49,117 bases of DNA from Clostridia bacterium (GCA_900759005.1 CAAEUQ010000184.1:1-49117), one strand, 5' to 3'; positions 7,209 through 15,950 are shown, counted from the stretch's first letter. The notes: generated from the sequence alone by a model not told the origin. A program made the numbers and translations.

Positions 7209-9104
7209 TCAAAAATTTTGTGCCTTTGGTTTCACGTGCGCTTTTTTTACCGGCTTCGCGGGCGCTTCTTTTTCGAAATGCACCGATGGGGAAGCCTGTT
7301 TCGCCGCGTCGACCAGGAAAATCGAAAATTTCCGAATGCCGGACATGAACCGTTCCTCCTTCGCCGTGCGCGCGGAAAGGTCGGCGTTTACCGCCATTTC
7401 CGAAAGCGCCTTTTCCCATTTGCCGGTTGTGACCGCTGACGAAATCTGAACGGGCACAACGTCGATCAGCTGTCGTCCCTTCGGCGTGGATATGATCGAT
7501 TTGCCGCGGCGCTGCGCGTAGCCCACTTGAATCAGGCGTTCAATAATCGCCGCGCGTGTCGCGGGCGTGCCCAGACCGGACGATTTCATCTTTTCGCGCA
7601 GCACTTCGTCTTCGATGTCGCGTCCCGCGTTTTCCATAAGGTTTAGAATCGATGCGTCCGTGTGCGGCGCGGGCGGCTTCGTCCGGCTTTCCTTGATCGA
7701 AACCTTGCCGACCTTCCGCTCATCGCCGATATTCAGCTTCGGGATCGGCTTTTCCGCCTTTTTGCCGGATTTATCCTCGCTGTAAACCGCGTGCCAGCCC
7801 TGAACGGCGGGTGTGGAACCAGTCGATTTGAATCGATGCGCGCCCACCTCGGTGATCACGCGCGCGCTGTCGCATTCGTAATCGGGATAGTGCGCGGCGA
7901 TCAGGCGGCGCGCGATCAGATCGTAAATCTTCGCCTCGTCCGGATTTAGCGCGGAAAGATTCGGCTTTCGGTCAGTCGGCACGATCGCATGGTGGTCGCT
8001 GATGCGCGTATTGTCATAATAGCGCTTGGAATGCATATTCAGGTCCATCTGATCGGAAGCGATAAACGACGCATACGGCTCCGGCAGCATCGAAAGCACC
8101 TTTCTGATCTTCGGGCGCATATCGTCGGGCAGATAGCGGCTGTCCGTTCGCGGATAAGTGACCAGCTTGTGCGTTTCATACAGCGCTTGCGTCAGCTTCA
8201 GCGTTCGATCGGCAGAAAAGCCGAATTTGCGGTTTGCTTCGCGCTGGAGAGAGGTCAGATCGAACAGCTGCGGCGGAGCGAAATGCTTGCGCTCGTAATT
8301 TGCCTCGGTGACGCGACCGGTTTGCCCCTTGATTTCCGCCTTGACGCGCTCGGCAATCGCGCGATCGGGAATGCGCGTCTCGTTTGCACGCGACGCGTCG
8401 TCCACCTTCGCGTCCGGATTGATCCAGAGTCCGGAATAATCGCCGAAATCCGCGGTCAGTTCCCAGTAATCCTCGGGAACGAAGGCTTCGATTTCGCGAT
8501 CGCGCTTAACGATCAGGCTCAGTGTCGGCGTCTGAACGCGGCCGATCGACAAATGTGCGTCGTATTTCAGCGAAAACGCGCGCGAAGCGTTCATGCCGAC
8601 CAGCCAGTCCGCCTCGCTGCGGCAGCGCGCGGAGGTATACAGCGCGTCGTAAGCGCTCGCGGGCTTCAGTTCGGCAAAGCCCTGCCTGATCGCCGCGTCC
8701 GTCATCGACGAAATCCAAAGCCGTTCGACCGGTTTTTCGCATTTCGCCATTTGATAAATGTATCGGAAAATCAGCTCGCCCTCGCGCGCGGAGTCCGTCG
8801 CGCAAATGATCGAATCGATTTTCGCGCTGTTCATCAGCTTTTTTACGATTGCAAATTGGTCCTTTGTGCCGGGCAGCACCTTCAGCGGAATGTTTTCCGG
8901 CAGCATCGGCAGCGTCGTCATTGACCATTTCTGATATTTGGGATCGACCTCGCCCGGCTCGCACAGCGAAACCAGATGACCGATCGCCCATGTTACCACA
9001 TAGTCGCCGCCGTATAAAAATCCCTCGCCGCGCTTTGAAACGCCCAGCACGCGCGCGATATCCCGTCCGACGGACGGCTTTTCGGCGACGATCAGTTTTT
9101 TCAT
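7209..9104 (-). CDS. topB: DNA topoisomerase III (type IA)
   Basis: Protein of 631 residues that cuts and rejoins single DNA strands, relaxing negative supercoils and decatenating. Toprim domain at the N-terminus: KKLIVAEKPSVGRDIARVLG, with the acidic ICATDSAREGELIFR motif near residue 100. The catalytic Tyr sits in ETHKLVTYPRTDSRYLPDDM. Other type IA signatures include GRVQTPTLSLIVKRDREI and SSGLGTPATRAAIIERLIQV. The C-terminus is short, Lys/Pro-rich and has no zinc fingers, normal for TopB of Bacillota. Start ATG 9104 is preceded by AAAGGAG at a slightly long spacing. It has its own promoter. Chromosomal TopB is common, so this does not imply a mobile element, although a transposase remnant lies just upstream. 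Confidence 0.95.
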   Translation of the reverse strand: MKKLIVAEKPSVGRDIARVLGVSKRGEGFLYGGDYVVTWAIGHLVSLCEPGEVDPKYQKWSMTTLPMLPENIPLKVLPGTKDQFAIVKKLMNSAKIDSIICATDSAREGELIFRYIYQMAKCEKPVERLWISSMTDAAIRQGFAELKPASAYDALYTSARCRSEADWLVGMNASRAFSLKYDAHLSIGRVQTPTLSLIVKRDREIEAFVPEDYWELTADFGDYSGLWINPDAKVDDASRANETRIPDRAIAERVKAEIKGQTGRVTEANYERKHFAPPQLFDLTSLQREANRKFGFSADRTLKLTQALYETHKLVTYPRTDSRYLPDDMRPKIRKVLSMLPEPYASFIASDQMDLNMHSKRYYDNTRISDHHAIVPTDRKPNLSALNPDEAKIYDLIARRLIAAHYPDYECDSARVITEVGAHRFKSTGSTPAVQGWHAVYSEDKSGKKAEKPIPKLNIGDERKVGKVSIKESRTKPPAPHTDASILNLMENAGRDIEDEVLREKMKSSGLGTPATRAAIIERLIQVGYAQRRGKSIISTPKGRQLIDVVPVQISSAVTTGKWEKALSEMAVNADLSARTAKEERFMSGIRKFSIFLVDAAKQASPSVHFEKEAPAKPVKKAHVKPKAQNF

Positions 9105-9137
9105 AAAAAGGCAGTCTCCTTTGAATTCGATACACTC

Positions 9138-9166
9138 AGTATACCACCCCGTCGAGAAGGAATCAA
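9138..9166 (-). promoter_or_regulatory. sigma-A promoter of topB
   Basis: Minus strand TTGATT (9166-9161) and TATACT (9143-9138) separated by 17 bases; transcription would start about 25 bases before the topB start codon. Confidence 0.75.
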
Positions 9167-9297
9167 GGCGATGAATGTTGCGAGAAAAGCGAATTGTAGT
9201 GTTACAATAGATGTGAGACCAGCAGAGGTAGAAAAAGGCGATTGAACTCGTTAGAATAAAGTCACCACACCCACTCCAACGAAAGGGAACAATCGCC

Positions 9298-9387
9298 ATA
9301 AAGAGTATAGCACAAAAGAAGCGGTATTTGCAACACGAGATGACGACAAAATTGCACGCGGTCAAGCTGTATCGGGACGTGAACATA
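9298..9387 (+). mobile_element. remnant of a transposase N-terminus
   Basis: Within the 472-base gap between topB and the DUF362 gene, one plus-strand frame reads KSIAQKKRYLQHEMTTKLHA followed by VKLYRDVN. It looks like the start of a helix-turn-helix transposase of the IS3/IS481 kind, whose normal continuation would be a C-R-R-Y-H-I-S motif. Here similarity stops after about 30 codons and the first codon is ATA where an ATG would be expected. The rest of the gap, about 9167-9297 and 9388-9513, shows no gene; part of it may be the element's leader and end. No terminal repeats or target duplication could be identified. Confidence 0.4.
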
Positions 9388-9513
9388 ATCAACCATATCA
9401 TTCACCGCTTTTCTCACGATTTAAGGCTGAGTCAACTTCTCTATTTGACCAAAACAAAAAAACCAACTTCACAACCTTTCATTCGAATCGCGGCGAAATC
9501 GAGTCGCGAAATG

Positions 9514-9542
9514 TTGCGCGCGCGGTGAATTTGTGGTATCAT
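9514..9542 (+). promoter_or_regulatory. sigma-A promoter of the DUF362 gene
   Basis: TTGCGC at 9514-9519 and TATCAT at 9537-9542, 17-base spacer, 34 bases before the start codon. Confidence 0.65.
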
Positions 9543-9576
9543 GACGGTGGGGTTGAAAATCAAAGGAGGTATCATT

Positions 9577-10683
9577 ATGAATCGAAGCAAGGTGTATTTT
9601 ACGTCGATGCGCGTGTCCGGCGGCGAGGATCTTTGCGCAAAGCTCGTGCGTCTCGTTCGCACGGCGGGCATCGAAACGATCGATTTCAAGGATAAATTTA
9701 CGGCGATCAAGCTGCATTTCGGCGAAGAGGGCAATCTTGCGTTTCTGCGTCCGGATTACGCGCGCACGATCGTTCGGCTCGTCCGCTCGCTCGGCGGCAA
9801 GCCGTTCGTGACCGATTGCTCGACGCTTTACGTCGGTTCCCGCAAGAACGCGCTCGACCATCTGGACACCGCGTATCGCCACGGCTATAACCCGTTTGCG
9901 ACCGAATGCCATACGATCATCGCTGACGGAATCAAGGGAACGGATGACGTGGAAGTCCCGATCAATGGCGAATTCGTTACTCGCGCAAAGATTGGCAGAG
10001 CGATCATGGATGCGGACGTGTTCATTTCGCTTACGCATTTCAAGGGGCACGAAGGTACCGGTTTTGGCGGCACACTGAAGAATATCGGCATGGGCTGCGG
10101 CTCGTCGCGCGGCAAGGCGGAAATGCACGAAAGCGAAAAGCCCGCTGTGGATGAAAATGCGTGTGTCGAGTGCGGCGTATGTGCGGAAAACTGCGCCCAC
10201 GGCGCGATTCACGTCGATACTCGCGCGCACGTCGACTACGAAAAATGCAAGGGATGCGGACGCTGCATTGGCGTTTGCCCGACGAAGGCGATGCGTCCTG
10301 GCGCGGAGAATGGCTGTGAAGTGCTTTCGCGAAAGGTCACGGAATACGCTTACGCCGTCTGCAAGGATCGCCCGAATTTCCATATTTCACTGCTGATCGA
10401 CGTGTCGCCGTTCTGCGATTGCTATCCGAATAACGATGCGCCGGTGATTCCGGACGTCGGAATGTTCGCATCGTTTGATCCGGTCGCACTCGATCAGGCG
10501 TGCGCGGATGCGGCAAACCGCGAGCACGCGATTCTCGACAGCTTCCTGGGTGAAAAGCACGCGCCTGCGCATTCCGATCACTTCCACGCGATGCATCCGG
10601 ACACCAAATGGGAAGCCGGCATCGCGCAGGGCGTTAAGCTCGGCTTCGGCTCCGATCAATACGATTTGATCACCATTGAATAG
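9577..10683 (+). CDS. DUF362 domain protein with two [4Fe-4S] clusters
   Basis: Protein of 368 residues. The N-terminal and C-terminal parts form a DUF362 domain (early TAIKLHFGEEGNLAFLRPDY; central THFKGHEGTGFGGTLKNIGM; late ASFDPVALDQACADAAN). Between them, about residues 195-245, is a bacterial ferredoxin module: CVECGVCAENC followed by CKGCGRCIGVCP, eight Cys for two [4Fe-4S] clusters. It is likely a cytoplasmic redox protein of an anaerobe; its partner reaction is unknown. Start 9577 has AAAGGAGG with good spacing. It ends in TAG, the only clearly intact gene here that does, and the hydrolase start follows 16 bases later. Confidence 0.9.
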   Translation: MNRSKVYFTSMRVSGGEDLCAKLVRLVRTAGIETIDFKDKFTAIKLHFGEEGNLAFLRPDYARTIVRLVRSLGGKPFVTDCSTLYVGSRKNALDHLDTAYRHGYNPFATECHTIIADGIKGTDDVEVPINGEFVTRAKIGRAIMDADVFISLTHFKGHEGTGFGGTLKNIGMGCGSSRGKAEMHESEKPAVDENACVECGVCAENCAHGAIHVDTRAHVDYEKCKGCGRCIGVCPTKAMRPGAENGCEVLSRKVTEYAYAVCKDRPNFHISLLIDVSPFCDCYPNNDAPVIPDVGMFASFDPVALDQACADAANREHAILDSFLGEKHAPAHSDHFHAMHPDTKWEAGIAQGVKLGFGSDQYDLITIE

Positions 10684-10699
10684 CGAGCGGGGGGCGCGC

Positions 10700-11383
10700 A
10701 TGGACGTTCGCCTTGCGTATTCGCAGTCCGGAACGGGCGAGACGCTGATTCTGTTGCATGGAAACGGCGAGGATCGATCGTATTTCGTTCATCAAATTCC
10801 GGCGTTTTCGCAGCATTTTTGCGTGATTGCCGTTGATACGCGCGGGCATGGGCAGTCGCCGAGGGGCGGCGCGCCGTTTACGCTGGAACAGTTTGCGCTC
10901 GATCTGCGCGATTTTATGGATGAGCATGGAATTCAGCGCGCGCATATCTTCGGCTTTTCGGACGGTGCGAATATTGCGATGCTATTTGCAATGCGCTTTC
11001 CACAGCGCGTGAATCGGCTGATTCTGAATGCGGGAAATCTGCATCCGTGGGGCGTAAGGGCGCGCGACCAGCTGCCGATTGTAATCGGGTATGCGCTGTG
11101 CGCGCTGATTGCGAAGGTGGATTCAAAGGCGATTCCGAAGCGCGAACTGCTTGGGCTGATGGTGAATCAGCCGCATATTCAGCCGGCGCAGCTTTCACAA
11201 ATCGGCGCGCCGACGCTGGTGATCGCAGGAACGGATGATATGATCCGCCCGGATGAAACCCGCCGAATCGCCGAATCCATTCCGAATGCGCAGCTTACGA
11301 TTCTTAAGGGCGATCATTTTCTGGCAAACAAAAACCCGAAGGCGTTTAACGAGGTTGTTCTGCAATTCCTGCGCGCCGATTGA
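10700..11383 (+). CDS. alpha/beta-fold hydrolase
   Basis: Protein of 227 residues. The alpha/beta hydrolase signs are LILLHGNGEDRSYF (oxyanion-hole strand), VIAVDTRGHGQSPRGG, the nucleophile elbow GFSDGAN with Ser, a late ILKGDHF His, and GTDDMIRPDE, whose Asp may complete the triad. The size and the D-T-R-G-H-G motif fit esterases or lactonases of the 3-oxoadipate enol-lactonase type, but the substrate cannot be read. I use ATG 10700, preceded by a G-rich Shine-Dalgarno, and not TTG 10676, which would overlap the preceding gene. Likely co-transcribed with the DUF362 gene. Confidence 0.85.
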   Translation: MDVRLAYSQSGTGETLILLHGNGEDRSYFVHQIPAFSQHFCVIAVDTRGHGQSPRGGAPFTLEQFALDLRDFMDEHGIQRAHIFGFSDGANIAMLFAMRFPQRVNRLILNAGNLHPWGVRARDQLPIVIGYALCALIAKVDSKAIPKRELLGLMVNQPHIQPAQLSQIGAPTLVIAGTDDMIRPDETRRIAESIPNAQLTILKGDHFLANKNPKAFNEVVLQFLRAD

Positions 11384-11410
11384 TTTGTATATAAAGGAAG
11401 GAATTGAATC

Positions 11411-11884
11411 ATGAATGAAACCATTGCGCGCGCCCGCGAAATCATCGGTGCGCTGACGCCGCTGAATAGCGATTGCGGCGTGCGCTGCGGCGGCGCCTGC
11501 TGTCAGCCCGACGAGGACGGAAACGGCGGCGTGTATCTCTTTCCAGGCGAAAGCGCGGAAGAATTTTCGTGGGGACGGGTAATGAAAGACGAATTTGGCG
11601 AAATGCTGATTTGCGATGCGATGTGTGATCGCGAGCATCGTCCGTTTGCGTGCCGGATTTTCCCGCTCACGCCGGTTCGAAACGCTGAAGGCAAATAGAC
11701 GGTGCGGCTCGATTCGCGCGCACGGAGAATGTGCCCGCTGTATCGCAGCGGCATAAAGGGGATGAATCCCGAATTTGCGCGCGCAGTGGTCAAAGCCGTG
11801 CGCGTGATTGCCGAAACGCCGGAAGGGGACGCCTTTCTGGAGCGTTGGGAGGCGCTGGAAAAAGTATATCGGCTGCCGTTTTGA
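11411..11884 (+). pseudogene. YkgJ-type zinc/iron-chelating domain protein interrupted by TAG
   Basis: The frame starts well (AAGGAAGG before ATG 11411) and encodes a Cys-cluster protein: DCGVRCGGACCQPDEDGNGG, then CDREHRPFACRIFPLTPV. It hits TAG at 11696-11698, directly after NAEGK. The same frame continues TVRLDSRARRMCPLYRSGIK and ends normally at TGA 11882-11884 (RWEALEKVYRLPF). The second part carries the conserved C-P-L motif, so the whole 157-codon frame is one gene split by a single codon. YkgJ-type proteins are thought to bind Zn or Fe. It may be dead, suppressed, or a sequencing variant (CAG or TGG to TAG). Confidence 0.75.
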
Positions 11885-11886
11885 AT

Positions 11887-11923
11887 GAAAAACCGCCCAA
11901 GGCTCGTTTGCCGGGGCGGTTTT
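11887..11923. terminator. bidirectional terminator
   Basis: AAAACCGCC and GGCGGTTTT pair across an imperfect 18-base interior, lying between two convergent genes, with A-tract and T-tract on either side. Confidence 0.7.
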
Positions 11924-11933
11924 CGTTGCATAA

Positions 11934-12584
11934 TCACCTGAGCGCACGCAGAATCGACTTTTGCGCGTCCGAAATGCGATAGCTTTCCAGAGCCTTCTGA
12001 ATTGCCTTGCGGCGTGTCCACGGTTCCAAGCGCATTTCCTGAATCCACGGCAGTGTGAATTCAAACTGAAATGCCAGCGCCGTTGCGAAATACCACGCGA
12101 CCATCATTTTCACATAATAATGCTCGCGGTTCGCCTCCGCGACCCATTCGAGATACTTTTCCTCGAATCGATCCTTCAGAAAGAAATTCATCAGCATTCG
12201 CATCGCGAAGCGCGCGGTATATGGATGTGCGCTCGAAAGCCAGACAGGGATCGATTCGAGCAGCCGCTCCGGTTCGCGCGCAAACGCCTTCGGCGTCATC
12301 TGATCGCACGTCGCCCAGTTGTCCACAAACGGCAAAAACGCGTTGACCCGCGCAAGGCATTCGCCAAAATCGCGAATGCGCTCGATTGCAAACGCGTGCA
12401 GCTGATTTTCTTCGAAATAAAAGTGGGGGAGCGCGTCCAGAAAGCTGTCGGGGAGCGCTTTTACCATCGCTCGAAGCGCCGGCGTGCGCACGCCGAGAAT
12501 TCGCTCCGGTGCGATGTTTGGAATCAGTCGCAGCTGCATTTCGCGGTATTTTGAATCCTGATGCGCTTTGAGCAGCGTTTCCAT
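11934..12584 (-). CDS. AlkD-like DNA alkylation repair protein
   Basis: Protein of 216 residues built of helical HEAT-like repeats, as in the AlkD family of DNA glycosylases that remove bulky N3- and N7-alkyl purines. Signature stretches are ERILGVRTPALRAMVKALP, ENQLHAFAIERIRDF, FVDNWATCDQMTPKAF, FAMRMLMNFFLKDRF, YYVKMMVAWYFATALAFQFE and RRKAIQKALESYRISDAQK. The D-x-W-A-x-x-D segment corresponds to the DNA-contacting Trp/Asp region of AlkD. Start 12584 has AGGAGG 4 bases upstream; the longer frame to 12617 overlaps the leuS terminator. It lies downstream of leuS on the same strand but behind a terminator, so expression is probably weak or read-through. Confidence 0.88.
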   Translation of the reverse strand: METLLKAHQDSKYREMQLRLIPNIAPERILGVRTPALRAMVKALPDSFLDALPHFYFEENQLHAFAIERIRDFGECLARVNAFLPFVDNWATCDQMTPKAFAREPERLLESIPVWLSSAHPYTARFAMRMLMNFFLKDRFEEKYLEWVAEANREHYYVKMMVAWYFATALAFQFEFTLPWIQEMRLEPWTRRKAIQKALESYRISDAQKSILRALR

Positions 12585-12594
12585 AAAACCTCCT

Positions 12595-12626
12595 GAAAAA
12601 AGCCGGACTGCATTCACAGCCCGGCT
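12595..12626 (-). terminator. Rho-independent terminator of leuS
   Basis: Minus-strand hairpin AGCCGG..CCGGCT with inner CTG/CAG pairs (12626-12601) followed by six T residues, 7 bases past the leuS stop codon. Confidence 0.8.
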
Positions 12627-12632
12627 CGATTT

Positions 12633-15053
12633 TTAGGCGACCACGATATTGACCAGGCGACCCGGCACATAAACCAGCTTGCGCACGGTCTTGCCATCGA
12701 TCAGCGCCTGAATTTCGGGGAGCGCCTTCAGATATGCCTCGGCATTTTCACGCGTGAGATCCGCAGGCACGTTGATTTTGCCGCGAATCTTGCCGTTGAT
12801 CTGCATCGCGATTTCAACCGTGGATTTAATCAGCTTGCTTTCGTCGCACTTCGGCCATTCCGCGTGCAGGAGCTCGCCGGAAACGCAGCCGGACAGCGCG
12901 TTGATTTCCTCGGTGATATGCGGCGCGACCGGATTCAGCAGACGAATCAGCACGCTCATTTCGCCCTTCGTGATGCTGCCCTTGGAATAGAACTGGTTCA
13001 CCAGCGACATCATTGCCGCAATCGCGGTGTTGAACTTCATGCGCTCGAAATCCTCGGACACCTTTTTGATCGTCGAATGCACGTCGAACGCCATATCGTC
13101 GGAGATCGCGGGATCATCGGTCATCATTTCCTGCATACGCCATACGCGATCAAGGAAGCGGCGGCAGCCGCGCGCGCCCTCGGTCGACCACGGAATCGCC
13201 TGATCGAATGCACCCATGAACATTTCGTACATACGGAACGCGTCCGCGCCGATTTCATCCACGATATCGTCGGGGTTGATTACATTACCGCGCGATTTGG
13301 ACATCTTTTCGCCGTCGGTGCCCAGAATCATGCCGTGCGAGGTGCGCTTCAAGTACGGCTCCTTCGTCGGCACTACGCCGATGTCGTACAGGAAGCGATG
13401 CCAGAACCGGCTGTAGAGCAGATGCAGCGTCGTATGCTCCATGCCGCCGTTGTACCAGTCGACCGGCAGCCAGTATTTGAGCTCGTCCGGATCCGCAAGG
13501 CACTTGTCGTTCCACGGATCGATATATCTCAAAAAATACCATGAGGAACCCGCCCACTGCGGCATCGTATCGGTTTCACGCTTTGCGGGGCGGCCACACT
13601 TCGGGCAGATGGTATTGACCCAGTCGGTCATGTGCGCGAGCGGCGATTCGCCGTTGTCGGTCGGCTCGTAGCTCTTCACGTCCGGCAGCGTCAGCGGCAG
13701 CTGATCTTCCGGAATCGGCACCCAGCCGCAGCATTCGCATTTCACCAGCGGGATCGGCTCGCCCCAATAGCGCTGGCGCGAAAATACCCAGTCGCGGAGC
13801 TTGAAATTTACCTTGCGCTCGCCGACGCCCTGCTCGACCAGCCAGTCGATGATCGCCTTTTTCGCTTCGGCAACCTTCATGCCGTTCAGGAAACCGGAAT
13901 TCACCATTACGCCGTCGACGATGTCGGTGTACGCCGCTTCCTGCACGTCGCCGCCCGCGACGACTTCGATGATCGGAAGATCAAATTTCTTCGCAAACGC
14001 CCAGTCGCGCTCGTCGTGCGCCGGCACCGCCATGATCGCGCCGGTGCCGTAGCTCATCAGGACGTAATCGGACACCCAGATCGGAATCTGTTTGCCGTTT
14101 ACGGGATTCGTCGCGGTAATGCCCTCGAGAACGACGCCGGTCTTGTCCTTGTTCATTTCCGTGCGCTCGAAATCGGATTTGCGTGCCGCCGCTTCGCGAT
14201 AGGCGACCACGGAATCGTAATTTGCAATCTGATCCTTGCGGTTTTCAATGATCGGGTGCTCCGGCGAAATGACCATATACGTCGCGCCGAACAGCGTGTC
14301 CGGACGCGTGGTGTAAATGCGGAGCTTGTCACCGGCTGACAGTGTGAAATCGACCTCCGCGCCTTCGCTGCGTCCGATCCAGTTGCGCTGCTGAACCTTT
14401 ACGCGATCGATGAAATCGACTTCGTCCAGACCATCGAGCAGCTTTTGCGCATACGCGGTGATTTCCAGCATCCACTGGGATTTGACCTTGCGAATGACCT
14501 CGCCGCCGCACTTTTCGCATTTGCCGCCGACGACTTCCTCGTTCGCCAGACCGATTTTGCAGGTCGGGCACCAGTTGATCGGCATTTCCTGCTTGTAAGC
14601 CAGTCCCTTTTCGAACAGCTTCAGGAAAATCCACTGCGTCCACTTGTAGTATTTGGGGTCGGTCGTCGCGATTTCGCGGTCGTAATCAAACGAGAAGCCG
14701 AGGCGCTGGAGCTGATTGTGGAAATGCTCAATGTTCTGCTTCGTGACGATCGCCGGATGCACGTGATTCTTGATTGCGTATCGCTCCGCCGGCAGGCCGA
14801 ACGAATCGTAACCGATCGGGAACAGCACGTTGTAGCCCTCCATGCGGCGCTTGCGGGCAATGATGTCCATCGCGGTGTTCGAGCGCGGATGACCGACGTG
14901 CAGTCCGGCTCCGGAGGGATAGGGAAACTCAATCAGACCGTAAAACTTCGGCTTCTCATGCGATTTTTCCGCGGCGAACGAGTGATTTTCGTACCAGTGC
15001 TTTTGCCATTTGCCTTCGATTTCGGCGGGATTATAGCTCGGAATGTCTCTCAT
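12633..15053 (-). CDS. leuS: leucyl-tRNA synthetase
   Basis: Class I aminoacyl-tRNA synthetase of 806 residues that charges tRNA-Leu. The HIGH motif appears as PSGAGLHVGHPRSNTAMDI near the N-terminus. KMSKS is intact as GEKMSKSRGNVINPDDI. The editing domain (about 220-410) includes TTRPDTLFGATYMVISPEHP, and a zinc-binding insert shows CPTCKIGLANEEVVGGKCEK. A second set of Cys pairs (CECCGW, CPKCGRP) follows. The C-terminal domain ends LVYVPGRLVNIVVA. Length is normal for Bacillota. Start 15053 has GGAGG upstream. It is controlled by a T-box leader on the same strand and ends at its own terminator. Confidence 0.97.
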   Translation of the reverse strand: MRDIPSYNPAEIEGKWQKHWYENHSFAAEKSHEKPKFYGLIEFPYPSGAGLHVGHPRSNTAMDIIARKRRMEGYNVLFPIGYDSFGLPAERYAIKNHVHPAIVTKQNIEHFHNQLQRLGFSFDYDREIATTDPKYYKWTQWIFLKLFEKGLAYKQEMPINWCPTCKIGLANEEVVGGKCEKCGGEVIRKVKSQWMLEITAYAQKLLDGLDEVDFIDRVKVQQRNWIGRSEGAEVDFTLSAGDKLRIYTTRPDTLFGATYMVISPEHPIIENRKDQIANYDSVVAYREAAARKSDFERTEMNKDKTGVVLEGITATNPVNGKQIPIWVSDYVLMSYGTGAIMAVPAHDERDWAFAKKFDLPIIEVVAGGDVQEAAYTDIVDGVMVNSGFLNGMKVAEAKKAIIDWLVEQGVGERKVNFKLRDWVFSRQRYWGEPIPLVKCECCGWVPIPEDQLPLTLPDVKSYEPTDNGESPLAHMTDWVNTICPKCGRPAKRETDTMPQWAGSSWYFLRYIDPWNDKCLADPDELKYWLPVDWYNGGMEHTTLHLLYSRFWHRFLYDIGVVPTKEPYLKRTSHGMILGTDGEKMSKSRGNVINPDDIVDEIGADAFRMYEMFMGAFDQAIPWSTEGARGCRRFLDRVWRMQEMMTDDPAISDDMAFDVHSTIKKVSEDFERMKFNTAIAAMMSLVNQFYSKGSITKGEMSVLIRLLNPVAPHITEEINALSGCVSGELLHAEWPKCDESKLIKSTVEIAMQINGKIRGKINVPADLTRENAEAYLKALPEIQALIDGKTVRKLVYVPGRLVNIVVA

Positions 15054-15074
15054 GATTGAAACTCCTCCATTCAA

Positions 15075-15320
15075 GAATAAAAAAAAGAACCCTCGCGTCT
15101 GCCAAAGAGACGGAAGGATCATGCCTTTCGCGGTACCACTCTTGTTGATTCAAAATGAATCCGCTCGTGTCGCCTGTAACGGGGCGCGCCGCCTGAATTT
15201 CTTCAGGATGCTCCGGAACGAGTTCGGCATACTGCGACGCTGCCTTGCACCCAACCGGCAACTCTCTGAAGACGCACAAGATGCCTACTGCTTTCCATCA
15301 AAGCAAAAGGTATGAAAACA
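15075..15320 (-). promoter_or_regulatory. T-box leader for leucine (leuS)
   Basis: Minus-strand leader between the secG terminator and leuS. The T-box sequence lies at 15141-15128 (GAGTGGTACCGCGA). Further upstream the distal Stem I loop reads CAGAGAGTTGCCGGTTGGGTGCAAGG. The intrinsic terminator pairs CCTTCCGTCT with AGACGCGAGG and is followed by eight T (about 15120-15079). The likely specifier codon is CTC (Leu) at 15222-15220, within a GAACTC bulge. Uncharged tRNA-Leu would pair with the specifier and the T-box bulge, favouring the antiterminator, so leuS is read when leucine is scarce. No convincing promoter box was found upstream. Confidence 0.88.
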
Positions 15321-15352
15321 GAATGACTGGTGTGTTTCTTAAAATAAATCGC

Positions 15353-15383
15353 GCGAATCGCGGAAGAAAAATCCGCGATTCGC
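15353..15383 (-). terminator. terminator of secG
   Basis: Minus-strand 12-bp stem GCGAATCGCGGA with its complement around TTTTTCT; followed by a moderately T-rich stretch. Confidence 0.7.
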
Positions 15384-15397
15384 TTCAAATGAGCGCC

Positions 15398-15787
15398 TTA
15401 CGGATTCGCAGTCGCAGCGTCGGTCGCTTCAGGCTCAGCCGTCGCTTCTTCAGTCGCAGCGGGCTCAACGCTGTCAGACGGCTCAACAGACGCTTCAACC
15501 GTCGGCTCCGCGGTAGGCGTCGCCGTGGTTTTCGTCGTCGAGTTCATGTGAGAGGTCACGATCGTCGCGACGATCGCCAGCACAATGAACACAAACGCGA
15601 GAATCTTGGTCAGCTTCTTGAGCTTGCCTTCCGCGGAATTGGACGCGTTCTTGCCGAAGAAGGTTTCCGCGCCGCCGGCAATGGCGCCCAGACCTTCGCG
15701 CTGACCCTGCTGCATCAGAACGACGAGAATCAGACCGAGGGAGATCAGAATCAAGACAACGTCAATAATAATGGACAAAGTATTCAT
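15398..15787 (-). CDS. secG: preprotein translocase subunit SecG with a C-terminal low-complexity tail
   Basis: Protein of 129 residues. The first about 85 match SecG, the small helper subunit of the SecYEG channel: helix 1 IIIDVVLILISLGLILVVLM, the signature QQGQREGLGAIAGGAETFFG, and helix 2 ILAFVFIVLAIVATIVTSH. The remaining about 43 residues form a Thr/Ala/Glu/Pro-rich tail (TPTAEPTVEASVEPSDSVEP, then ATAEPEATDAATANP) not part of ordinary SecG, which is about 75-80 residues in Bacillus. Both SecG ends lie outside the membrane, so the tail should be extracytoplasmic. Start 15787 has GAGGAGG upstream and a sigma-A promoter. Confidence 0.9.
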   Translation of the reverse strand: MNTLSIIIDVVLILISLGLILVVLMQQGQREGLGAIAGGAETFFGKNASNSAEGKLKKLTKILAFVFIVLAIVATIVTSHMNSTTKTTATPTAEPTVEASVEPSDSVEPAATEEATAEPEATDAATANP

Positions 15788-15829
15788 GGACCATCCTCCT
15801 CAAGTATCAAACACACCATATGCTAAAGT

Positions 15830-15858
15830 ATTATAGCACGCCTTCGGAAAAAAGGCAA
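15830..15858 (-). promoter_or_regulatory. sigma-A promoter of secG
   Basis: Minus strand TTGCCT (15858-15853), 17-base spacer, TATAAT (15835-15830), about 43 bases before the start codon. Confidence 0.85.
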
Positions 15859-15950
15859 CCGCTAATTCCCGCTTTTTGAAAACAAATTTCGCAAATTTTC
15901 CCCTGAAAAGCACAAATTAGGTTAAATCCAATGCGCTTTGAAACATCGGC

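Noticed and set aside
7209..9104. topB as a marker of an integrative conjugative element
   Set aside because: No relaxase, VirB/TraG, integrase or excisionase genes are nearby; chromosomal topB with its own promoter explains it.
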